From contig NZ_JASXSX010000001.1 of the NCBI RefSeq assembly GCF_032085515.1, forward strand, positions 558,001-622,000: a stretch of 64,000 nucleotides of DNA, given 5' to 3'. The stretch is from Gleimia hominis. Its GTDB lineage: Bacteria > Actinomycetota > Actinomycetes > Actinomycetales > Actinomycetaceae. The first letter of the stretch is position 1. Every line of letters begins with the position of its first letter. The translations under genes and the position numbers were made by a program. Positions 33,029 through 40,684 of this stretch are shown one piece after another. Under the pieces are notes generated by a model. The model was not told where the DNA came from, did not search any database, and saw only the letters and a program-made list of their open reading frames with translations.

Positions 33029-35851
33029 GTGGCAGGTAAAAAACTCGTGATCGTGGAGTCCCCAGCGAAAGCACGGACGATCGCCGGGTACCTGGGGCCG
33101 GAGTTTACCGTTAAGGCATCCGTGGGGCACGTGCGAGACCTGCCCACCCCCTCAGAACTACCGCCTTCGAAGAAGAAGGGGCCGCTTGGGAAGTTCGCGG
33201 TTGATATTGAGAAAGATTTCAAACCCTACTACGTAATTAACGCGGATAAGAAAAAGACGGTCACCGATCTGCGTAAAGCGTTGAAAGATGCAGACGAACT
33301 ATACCTAGCTACTGATGAGGACCGTGAGGGAGAGGCGATTGCCTGGCACCTGCTTGAAGTTTTGAAACCCAAAGTGCCGGTTAAACGCATGGTGTTTCAC
33401 GAGATCACGAAAGAAGCGATCCAAAGCGCGTTAGAGAACACGCGGGAAATCAACTTGAACCTGGTGGATGCGCAAGAGACCCGGCGGATCCTGGACCGCC
33501 TAGTGGGGTACGAAGTGTCCCCACTGCTGTGGCGCAAAATTTCGGCGGGGCTTTCCGCCGGGCGCGTGCAGTCGGTAGCGACCCGCATGATTGTAGATCG
33601 AGAACGCGAACGCATGGGTCACGTCAGTGCCCAGTACTGGGATGTGGCGACACAGCTGTGGTCCACCACGGCGTTCGAAGCCGCGGTCAGCCACGTTAAC
33701 GAAAAACGTATCGCCGTTGGCCGCGATTTTGACGACGCGGGTGAACTCAAGAAACCAGCGGAGGTGGTGGCTCTGGATGCTGACTCCGCCCACGCCCTCG
33801 AAGAGGGAATCAAGAAACTAGGGGACGCGGACGCGCACGTGGAGTCGGTGGAGCAAAAACCGTATCGCCGCCGCCCGGCACCGCCGTTCACCACGTCTAC
33901 CCTACAGCAAGAAGCGGGGCGGAAACTGCGGTGGAATGCCCGCAACGCAATGCGGATAGCGCAGTCCTTGTACGAAAACGGTTATATAACGTATATGCGT
34001 ACGGACTCAACTGCGCTGTCCACACAGGCGCTGCGGGCTGCGCGGGCGCAGGCGAAAGAAATGTTCGGGGAACGCAACGTTTCGAAATCCGCGCGGATTT
34101 ATGCGAAGAAAGCTAAGGGCGCGCAGGAGGCGCACGAGGCCATCCGTCCGGCAGGAGATTCGTTCCGCAGCCCCGACCAGGTGGCAACCGAGCTGAATAA
34201 AGACCAGTTAGCGCTCTACACCCTGATTTGGAAACGCACGTTGGCGTCGCAGATGACAGACGCGGAGGGAAGCACTGATACGTTGCGGATCGGTATGGAG
34301 GTGCAGACTGCTTCGGTTGGGGAACTGCAAGCGGGGACTCATCACGTGGTCGCCTCGGTGTCCGGCACGGTAATCGAGCATCGCGGGTTCCTCGCAGCGT
34401 ATGAGGAAGGGCGGGACGCGCAGCGTTACGGTTCGCGCAATGATAATGAGCAGCGGCTGCCGAAACTCGTTGAAGGTGAGGTTGTGGACGTGCGAGGTGC
34501 AACCGCAACCGGGCATCAAACCACACCGCCGCCACGGTACACGGAAGCATCTCTAGTGAAAACCATGGAGGAGCGGGGGATCGGCCGGCCGTCAACGTAT
34601 GCGGCAACGATCTCTACGATTGTGGACCGCGGGTACGTGTCGAAACGCGGGCAAGCGCTGGTGCCCACGTTCTTAGCTTTCTCCGTCACCCGCCTGCTAG
34701 AAGAAAACCTGGCGAACCTGGTGGACTACGATTTCACTGCCCGCATGGAACAAGACCTAGACCACATCGCGATGGGGGATCAAGATCGGGTGGCGTGGTT
34801 GCGTTCGTTCTACAACGGGTTGGGGGATGACGCTCCGAAAGTTTCGACGGATGGGAAGGGGCTTGCCCACCAGGTGGAATCGCTGGGTGATATTGACGCG
34901 AGGGCCGTTAACTCCATCGATATTGGCGACGGCATGACCTTGCGGGTGGGGCGTTACGGACCGTACCTGGAACGCCTCCAGGACGACAAGAAGGCGAACG
35001 TCCCCGTGTCGACGGCGCCCGACGAGATGACCGTGGAGCTAGCGCACGAACTGTTCCGTAAAGCGGAGTTAGATGGTCGCGTGCTCGGTCAAGACCCTCA
35101 GACGGGCCGTGACATTGTGGTTAAAGATGGTCGCTACGGTCCCTACGTAATGGAAGTTATTCCAAAGGAACCGGCCGAGGAAGAAACGCAGGAAACTGCT
35201 AGCGCGAAGAAAGCTGCAGCGAAGAAGCGGAAGAAAGTAAAGCCGCGCACAGCCTCATTATTTAAGTCCATGGACTTAGAAACGGTGACGATTGACGACG
35301 CGTTAAAACTACTGTCCCTACCGCGCGAAGTGGGCACAGATCCGAAAACGGGCGAGGTCGTGACCGCGCAAAACGGACCGTACGGCCCGTATTTGAAACG
35401 CGGTAAAGAATCGCGTTCTTTGGAATCTGAGGAACAGATTTTCGCAATCACACTGGAAGAAGCTCTGGACGTGCTGGCGCAACCAAAACGGCGTGGGCGC
35501 GGAGCTGCGAAACCACCTTTGCGTGAGTTCGGTGAGGACCCCACTAGTGGGAAGAAAGTTGTGATTAAAGACGGCCGGTTCGGCCCCTATATTACGGACG
35601 GGAAAACGAACGTGACGGTACCGCGTTCGGAAGCGATTGAACACATCACGGAGGATCGGGCGTTCGAACTGCTGGCGGACAAGCGGGCGAAAGGCCCTGT
35701 GAAACGCAAGAGTACGCGTAAGACAACTAAGAAAGCTGCCGGCAAAAAGACTGCTTCTAAGAAGACAACGAGCGCGAAGAAGCCTGCGGATGCTAAGAAG
35801 ACGACGCGTAAAACCACTGCTACAAAAGCGTCTACCGCGAAGAAGAAGTAG
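33029..35851 (+). CDS. topA: DNA topoisomerase I
   Basis: The type IA topoisomerase relaxes negative supercoils. The protein (940 residues from the GTG at 33029) starts MAGKKLVIVESPAKARTIAG, with the Toprim acidic motif TDEDREGEAIAWHLLEVLKP. The active-site Tyr lies in YITYMRTDSTALS. In place of zinc fingers the C-terminus holds repeated domains marked by GRYGPYL, DGRYGPYVME, NGPYGPYLKRG and DGRFGPYITDG. It ends in a long Lys/Thr/Ala-rich basic tail. Repeated GxYGPY domains plus basic tail are the actinobacterial form. The GTG start is favoured by homology of the N-terminus; its ribosome site is weak. tmk begins at the next base after the stop. Confidence 0.96.
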   Translation: MAGKKLVIVESPAKARTIAGYLGPEFTVKASVGHVRDLPTPSELPPSKKKGPLGKFAVDIEKDFKPYYVINADKKKTVTDLRKALKDADELYLATDEDREGEAIAWHLLEVLKPKVPVKRMVFHEITKEAIQSALENTREINLNLVDAQETRRILDRLVGYEVSPLLWRKISAGLSAGRVQSVATRMIVDRERERMGHVSAQYWDVATQLWSTTAFEAAVSHVNEKRIAVGRDFDDAGELKKPAEVVALDADSAHALEEGIKKLGDADAHVESVEQKPYRRRPAPPFTTSTLQQEAGRKLRWNARNAMRIAQSLYENGYITYMRTDSTALSTQALRAARAQAKEMFGERNVSKSARIYAKKAKGAQEAHEAIRPAGDSFRSPDQVATELNKDQLALYTLIWKRTLASQMTDAEGSTDTLRIGMEVQTASVGELQAGTHHVVASVSGTVIEHRGFLAAYEEGRDAQRYGSRNDNEQRLPKLVEGEVVDVRGATATGHQTTPPPRYTEASLVKTMEERGIGRPSTYAATISTIVDRGYVSKRGQALVPTFLAFSVTRLLEENLANLVDYDFTARMEQDLDHIAMGDQDRVAWLRSFYNGLGDDAPKVSTDGKGLAHQVESLGDIDARAVNSIDIGDGMTLRVGRYGPYLERLQDDKKANVPVSTAPDEMTVELAHELFRKAELDGRVLGQDPQTGRDIVVKDGRYGPYVMEVIPKEPAEEETQETASAKKAAAKKRKKVKPRTASLFKSMDLETVTIDDALKLLSLPREVGTDPKTGEVVTAQNGPYGPYLKRGKESRSLESEEQIFAITLEEALDVLAQPKRRGRGAAKPPLREFGEDPTSGKKVVIKDGRFGPYITDGKTNVTVPRSEAIEHITEDRAFELLADKRAKGPVKRKSTRKTTKKAAGKKTASKKTTSAKKPADAKKTTRKTTATKASTAKKK

Positions 35852-36511
35852 ATGGGAAGCGGACTGTTCATCACGTTCGAGGGCGTGGACGCCAGCGGGA
35901 AGACCACGCAGATTGAACGCACTGCCCAATGGTTGGGGGAAACGCTCGGGGTGCGCGTTGTGACTACGCGGGAACCGGGTGGAACTCCACTGGGCCAGCA
36001 GATTCGCGAACTGATACTGCACGGGCCAGGCGATATGGATGATCGTTGTGAAGCATTGCTTTACGCAGCTGATCGGGCCTACCACGTGGCAACGAAAATT
36101 CGGCCGGCCCTAGCGGCTGGGCAGGTGGTGCTGCAAGACCGGTACTTGGATTCCTCTGTTGCTTACCAAGGGGCAGCCCGCAACCTGGGGGTGGGCGACG
36201 TGCGTTCCTTGAATACGTGGGGCACTCAGGGGTTGCTACCGGACGTGACCGTTCTGCTAGATGTTGACCCGCTGGATGCTGCCCGCCGCCGCGACGGAGC
36301 GCAAGATCGGTTGGAGCTAGAAGGCGTGGCGTTTCAACAGGCCGTGCGGGAACAGTACTTGCAGATAAAAGAGGGATCTGACGGCAGGGTTAAGCTAGTT
36401 AATGCCGGTGAGGCCCCCGGTGCTGTTCAGGCGCAGATCCGGCGGGTGCTAACCCCGGTCATCGAGCAGTGGCGCCGCTGTTGCGGCGTGCGGGAAGGCG
36501 CGGGGCAGTGA
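35852..36511 (+). CDS. tmk: Thymidylate kinase
   Basis: The enzyme phosphorylates dTMP to dTDP in DNA precursor synthesis. The 219-residue protein has the P-loop FEGVDASGKTTQ, the TREPGGTPLGQQIRELIL segment, the DRYLDSSVAYQG motif near residue 95, and a LID-like DAARRRDGAQDRLE region. The ATG follows the topA stop with no gap, and its own stop overlaps the holB GTG (GTGA). The topA-tmk-holB order is a standard actinobacterial block. Confidence 0.96.
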   Translation: MGSGLFITFEGVDASGKTTQIERTAQWLGETLGVRVVTTREPGGTPLGQQIRELILHGPGDMDDRCEALLYAADRAYHVATKIRPALAAGQVVLQDRYLDSSVAYQGAARNLGVGDVRSLNTWGTQGLLPDVTVLLDVDPLDAARRRDGAQDRLELEGVAFQQAVREQYLQIKEGSDGRVKLVNAGEAPGAVQAQIRRVLTPVIEQWRRCCGVREGAGQ

Positions 36512-37701
36512 CAGTTTGGGATGACCTGGTAGGGCAAGAACGCGCGGTCTCTATTCTGCGTAACGCTGCCACGCAAGCGCGTGCAATCGTGGGGGAGGAA
36601 CGCGGTAGCGCCGCGAGTGCTGCGGGGCAAGAGATGACTCATTCGTGGCTGATCACGGGCCCACCGGGGTCTGGGCGTTCAACCGTTGCTCGTGCTTTCG
36701 CAGCAGCGTTGCAGTGCACTGGACAAATCGTTGGGTGTGGTGAGTGCGCGGGGTGCCGAACCACAATGTTGAAGAGTCACTCGGATGTGACGGACCTGGA
36801 TACGTCAACGGTTATCATCACGATCGATCAGGTTAGGGAATTGATTCGCGATGCGCAGACCGCACCGGCCCTCGGGCGGTGGCGGGTTGTGTTGGTGGAG
36901 GATGCGGATCGGATGCTGGAACGCACCTCAAACGTTTTGTTGAAATCTATTGAAGAACCACCGGAGCGGACGGTGTGGATTCTGTGTGCCCCCAGCCCGG
37001 AAGATTTGATTGTCACGATTCGTTCCCGCTGCCGCCACGTTCAACTGCAGGTGCCGTCTGTGCAGTCCGTGTCTGACTTGCTTGTGAAACGGGGGGTGGA
37101 TCCGCAGCAGGCCAGGTTGTGCGCGCAGCTTTCGCAGGGGCATGTTGGGCGCGCGCAGGGGCTTGCGGATGATCCTAATCAGCTTGAGGCGCGGCGAGAG
37201 CTTTTGAGTTTGGCGGTCCGTGCCCGCAGTGTGGGGCAGGCAGTTTTGAACGCAGATGCCCTTTTGGAGCAGGTTAAGGCACAGGCTGGAGCGGAGATTG
37301 ACGCAGCTGATGAGCGTGAGATTCAAGCGTTGAAACGCACCTTGGGGGTGGATGGGGAAAAGCGTTTAGACCCTTCCACTAGGGCGCAGATAAAAACGGT
37401 TGAGGATCAGCAGAAGCGGCGCCGCGACCGGCGTCAGCGTGACGCGATTGATCGGGTGATGGTAGACCTGTTGGGGTTGTTGCGCGACGTGTTGATTACG
37501 CAGTTAGGGGCCGGGATGGACCTCATAAATGTAGACCTTTCTAACCAGATTGAAAGCATGGCGGGGCGAACGGATGCATCCCGAACGTTGGAGCGTATGA
37601 ATGCGATTGATCGGGCGCGTGAACGCATGGCGGCGAACGTGCCGCCGCTTCTGGTGTTGGAAAGCTTGTTGGTGTCGCTGCACAATCCTTCAGTTGCTTA
37701 A
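36508..37701 (+). CDS. holB: DNA polymerase III delta-prime subunit
   Basis: The clamp-loader subunit. The 397-residue protein begins MTVWDDLVGQERAVSILRNA and has a P-loop (GPPGSGRSTVARAFAAALQC). A zinc-binding Cys group follows (CTGQIVGCGECAGC), then IDQVRELIRDAQTAP, the LLKSIEEPPERTVWILCAPS segment, and the TIRSRC sensor motif. These features suit delta-prime or a DnaX-like loader; length and context favour delta-prime. The GTG overlaps the tmk stop. A coiled, charged region (KTVEDQQKRRRDRRQRDAID) marks the C-terminal domain. Confidence 0.93.
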   Translation: MTVWDDLVGQERAVSILRNAATQARAIVGEERGSAASAAGQEMTHSWLITGPPGSGRSTVARAFAAALQCTGQIVGCGECAGCRTTMLKSHSDVTDLDTSTVIITIDQVRELIRDAQTAPALGRWRVVLVEDADRMLERTSNVLLKSIEEPPERTVWILCAPSPEDLIVTIRSRCRHVQLQVPSVQSVSDLLVKRGVDPQQARLCAQLSQGHVGRAQGLADDPNQLEARRELLSLAVRARSVGQAVLNADALLEQVKAQAGAEIDAADEREIQALKRTLGVDGEKRLDPSTRAQIKTVEDQQKRRRDRRQRDAIDRVMVDLLGLLRDVLITQLGAGMDLINVDLSNQIESMAGRTDASRTLERMNAIDRARERMAANVPPLLVLESLLVSLHNPSVA

Positions 37702-37842
37702 AAGCTGCGGACTGTTTTAACGGTTTCTTTATGTAATCTGCACTGGTTTCGTGTAGCTCCTTGTTAAGTGTGTCTGTTAACGTAAAGCAGACGCGGTATT
37801 TCCGCGACCTGTAGTTCGAACATCTACTTTCGAGGATGGATA

Positions 37843-39396
37843 ATGAACAAACGCATAGTTGCCATTTTGGCTACGGCGCTGCTGGTAGCGGGGTGTTCCG
37901 CGGGAGGTTCCGCAGAGGAATCTAAGAATGGAGCTCATTCTGAAAAGGTTTCTGACACCAAATTACAGGCTTTCTACGATCAGGAAGTTAAATGGGGATC
38001 CTGTGATGGTGATGCGCAGGTCGCGGAGATTTCCCAAAATCGTTTGCAAGGTAAGCAGTACAAGTGTGCGAATGTCAAGGTTCCTGTGGATTACCAGAAA
38101 CCTGAGGGGCCATCAGTGCAGCTGCGGGTTGCGCGTTATTCGCAAGACGGTTCGCACACTCGAACCCCTCTGGTGTACAACCCGGGTGGGCCAGGTGGCA
38201 GTGCTATCGGTGGGCTGCCTTCTATGGTTGAGAACGTTTTTTCGAAGGACGTGCTGGGTAAGTACGATTTGGTTGCGCCAGATCCGCGTGGGGTTGGGCT
38301 TTCATCCCCTGTGCAGTGCTTGACGCCGGAGCAGACAGACAAAATGCGTGCGTCCGATGAGTCGTCTGTGGATAAGATCCGTTCTACTATGGCGAAACTG
38401 GGTAAGCAGTGTTTAGAGGAATCTGAGCAGATGACCCGCCATGCGGATACGGACTCGGTGGTGAAAGACCTGGATGTTCTGCGCGCTGCGATGCGGCAGA
38501 AGAAGCTTAACTACGTGGGTTTCTCTTATGGCACGCTCGTGGGAATTAAGTATGCGGATGCGTTTGGTAAGAATGTTGGCCGCATGGTTTTGGATGGGGC
38601 GTTAGATCCGGCTGCGAATGTGAATGAGATTTCGTTGGGGCAGGCTGAAGGGTTTGAGGCTTCGGTGGACCACTGGATTGAGGTGGCTACGAAGAACGGT
38701 GAGCTGCCTGACCAGCAGTCGCCAGAGCAGGTGAAGATAGTGATCAAAACGTGGTTGAACCAACTTGAGGGGAAACCGCTGCCCACGGCGGATCCTAACC
38801 GTCCCCTCACGAAGTCGTTGGCGATGTCCGCGATATTAGCAGGTATGTATTCCACCGATTCGTACAAGTACGTAACCCAAGGTGTGAAGCAGGCAATGGG
38901 GAGCAAAGACGGCTCTATCTTGTTGCAGATAGCTGACTTATATGCAGATAGGAAGCCTGACGGTTCGTACTCTTCTAACTCTTTTGACGCGTTTAACGTA
39001 GTTAATGCGCTCGATTATAAACCCGTGGGAACACCTCAGGAGTGGGAGAAGGCTGCGGAAGAACTGAAGAAGAAGCTGCCGTTTGTGGGTTCGGAATTCT
39101 CTTACGCTTCTGCTGGGTTAGTGGATTGGCCGGTGAAAGCGCCGGGAGAGCGCAAAGCACTATCGGCGTCTGAGGCACCGGAGTTCCTGATTGTGGGAAC
39201 TAGGAACGACCCTGCAACACCTTACAAGTGGGCGGTTAATATGCATGAGGCAGCTGCGAAATCTCGCCTGGTCTCTTGGGACGGGTGGGGGCACTGCGCG
39301 TACCGCCAGGATGGTTCCGCGGGGGTGCGTAGCACGGTCGATAAGTACTTGATTGATGGGGAAGTGCCGGAAGACGATGTGAGCTTCGATGACTAG
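37843..39396 (+). CDS. Secreted alpha/beta-hydrolase, tripeptidyl aminopeptidase-like lipoprotein
   Basis: A 517-residue lipoprotein. The signal peptide MNKRIVAILATALLVAGCSA has its lipobox Cys at residue 18. The hydrolase fold shows the oxyanion segment LVYNPGGPGGSA, the nucleophile in GFSYGTLVG, the acid in GTRNDPATPYKWA, and His in WDGWGHCAYRQDG. The C-terminal TAP-like lid domain fits the actinobacterial tripeptidyl aminopeptidase family. It probably releases peptides outside the cell. The ATG has CGAGGA upstream. It stands alone after a 141-base gap. Confidence 0.92.
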   Translation: MNKRIVAILATALLVAGCSAGGSAEESKNGAHSEKVSDTKLQAFYDQEVKWGSCDGDAQVAEISQNRLQGKQYKCANVKVPVDYQKPEGPSVQLRVARYSQDGSHTRTPLVYNPGGPGGSAIGGLPSMVENVFSKDVLGKYDLVAPDPRGVGLSSPVQCLTPEQTDKMRASDESSVDKIRSTMAKLGKQCLEESEQMTRHADTDSVVKDLDVLRAAMRQKKLNYVGFSYGTLVGIKYADAFGKNVGRMVLDGALDPAANVNEISLGQAEGFEASVDHWIEVATKNGELPDQQSPEQVKIVIKTWLNQLEGKPLPTADPNRPLTKSLAMSAILAGMYSTDSYKYVTQGVKQAMGSKDGSILLQIADLYADRKPDGSYSSNSFDAFNVVNALDYKPVGTPQEWEKAAEELKKKLPFVGSEFSYASAGLVDWPVKAPGERKALSASEAPEFLIVGTRNDPATPYKWAVNMHEAAAKSRLVSWDGWGHCAYRQDGSAGVRSTVDKYLIDGEVPEDDVSFDD

Positions 39397-39545
39397 CGAG
39401 GTTAGTTGTCAACGATAATTGGAGACTAGTGTTGTCAATGGAAATACTTGTATTCCCAGTGGTTAGTGTGGTGAAACACAGAGGAAGAGTTTGAAAACGA
39501 CCTATAGTGTTCGCTAAAGTTAACCGCGTGCCCTACGGGGCGAAC

Positions 39546-39618
39546 GCCACCTTAGCTCAGTCGGCAGAGCGTCTCACTCGTAATGAGAAGGTCGAGAGTT
39601 CGATTCTCTCAGGTGGCT
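39546..39618 (+). tRNA. tRNA-Thr (anticodon CGT)
   Basis: A 73-base cloverleaf folds. The acceptor arm is GCCACCT/AGGTGGC. The D arm has AGCTCAGTCGGCAGAGC. The anticodon stem TCTCA/TGAGA has loop CTCGTAA with anticodon CGT, and the T arm has GTTCGATTC. CCA is not encoded. The remains of a bacteriocin gene begin within a few bases of its 3' end, which suggests integration at this tRNA. Confidence 0.96.
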
Positions 39619-39620
39619 CG

Positions 39621-40016
39621 TCTTTCTGAAGCTGTCGTACTTGAAGTCAAGAAAGAAGGAAAGACTTTTAAGACCGAAACAGCGCCTATTGATGGGTACA
39701 GTCGAAAGAGCTAGATATTTCTTATGTTAATGATGACGATCTTCAGGCAGACATTGAACGCCTCAAATCAGAATCAGAGAAGATTGCCTCCAACCTCAAA
39801 ACTGATCGGTCGTTCGGGAAAGTAGTTGCTTGTCTGGGAGCCGTCGCTGGTAATGGTGGCCCAGCAGCCCATATTATTGTTGGAGCCTGTGCCGGCGCAT
39901 GTGCGGCACCATAACCTATTGTCACAAAAGGTATATGTGCAGCTTGCATCGGAGCTTATGCTGCTCTAGGTTCAGGAGGGATGGGAGCAGCTGCTGCTTG
40001 CTTCCAGCTGTGGTAG
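39621..40016 (+). pseudogene. Halocin C8-like bacteriocin precursor, broken
   Basis: Three readable pieces line up. First LSEAVVLEVKKEGKTFKTET and APIDG end in a frameshift near 39692. Then, in the next frame, SKELDISYVNDDDLQADIER, a hydrophilic helix, and VVACLGAVAGNGGPAAHIIV with GACAGACAAP end at TAA (39912). The same frame then resumes PIVTKGICAACIGAYAALGS and ends AAAACFQLW before TAG at 40014. The Cys/Ala/Gly-rich C-terminus with paired cysteines resembles halocin C8-type peptide domains. The start and signal peptide are missing because the fragment begins at the tRNA-Thr end. One frameshift and one nonsense codon make it a pseudogene unless sequencing errors occurred. Confidence 0.65.
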
Positions 40017-40031
40017 AGAGGAGAAAACAGG

Positions 40032-40205
40032 ATGCGTAGAAAGCTCCAATTGTCTGCTGGTGAAATAGTTGTTGTAGGCATTTCGGGCGGACTGGGAATG
40101 CTTGCCCTAGCTTGCGGATTCATCAATCCGCTATGGCTTCTTGGTTTTATCGCATGCGTTGCTGTCCTACTTACGGTAATCATTCCAAAACTGAGTAGAC
40201 GATAA
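40032..40205 (+). CDS. Small membrane protein of the bacteriocin remnant, 57 residues
   Basis: The ATG at 40032 follows AGAGGAGAAAACAGG, a strong site, 15 bases after the bacteriocin stop. The product MRRKLQLSAGEIVVVGISGG continues with two hydrophobic spans (GMLALACGFINPLWLLGFIA and CVAVLLTVII) and a basic end. Small two-span proteins directly after bacteriocin genes are often immunity or secretion helpers, which is my inference here. A terminator follows at 40260. The reading frame is intact although its neighbour is broken. Confidence 0.6.
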   Translation: MRRKLQLSAGEIVVVGISGGLGMLALACGFINPLWLLGFIACVAVLLTVIIPKLSRR

Positions 40206-40259
40206 ACGTTCTCCGTAGAGGCACATCACGAATGAGATGTGGATAGTCATTTGAAAGGG

Positions 40260-40291
40260 CGCTCTTCATTTTCGCAAGAAGAGCGTTCTTT
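40260..40291 (+). terminator. Intrinsic terminator after the bacteriocin unit
   Basis: CGCTCTTC pairs with GAAGAGCG around a 10-base loop and is followed by TTCTTTC. It closes the two-gene bacteriocin unit. Confidence 0.7.
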
Positions 40292-40334
40292 CAGTACTGT
40301 TACCAGACTTATATCTCAACTTTTCTATTAAACG

Positions 40335-40436
40335 TTGGGTTCATCGTATTCTCTCTTGTTTGGTCCTACTTCTTCTGGTGGCAGGCCGGTGGCGGAACGG
40401 TCTGCTATGCAGCTCACCGACGTTTACAGTTGCGTG
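40335..40436 (+). pseudogene. Phage portal protein N-terminal fragment
   Basis: The frame reads GSSYSLLFGPTSSGGRPVAE then RSAMQLTDVYSCV. This resembles the N-terminal region of HK97-type portal proteins, where a phrase like ERSAMQxTAVYACV is typical. After the Cys-Val the similarity stops abruptly and nothing of the remaining several hundred residues follows. No start codon or ribosome site serves it. I read it as a scrap of a lost prophage near tRNA-Thr. The match is short, so chance is not excluded. Confidence 0.45.
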
Positions 40437-40684
40437 TGGGGTAATCCTTTTGTTCAGGTGATTCGTAATGGCTTGGGGTTGATGGGGTGGCATTGTCGCT
40501 ACATTTTGCTACTTCACTGAAGATCCGATGATCCAATGATGGTTATGAACGCAGTTGGAAGAAACTGGAGGCCCGGTTACGGCAGCTAAAACCGCGAGGA
40601 CGCAGATTCCAAAACGTTCATATAATTGAGAATGAAACAAGAGTCAGGTACCTCTTATTTCTACTATCAGTGATTGGGAAGGTC

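Noticed and set aside
35318..36085. 255-codon reverse-strand frame over topA and tmk
   Set aside because: Shadow of two well-supported genes, without a ribosome site or domain.
40541..40684. Open frame upstream of the UvrA-like start (SWKKLEARLRQLKPRGRRFQ)
   Set aside because: It has no start codon and resembles nothing conserved at the N-terminus of UvrA-like proteins; probably chance openness.
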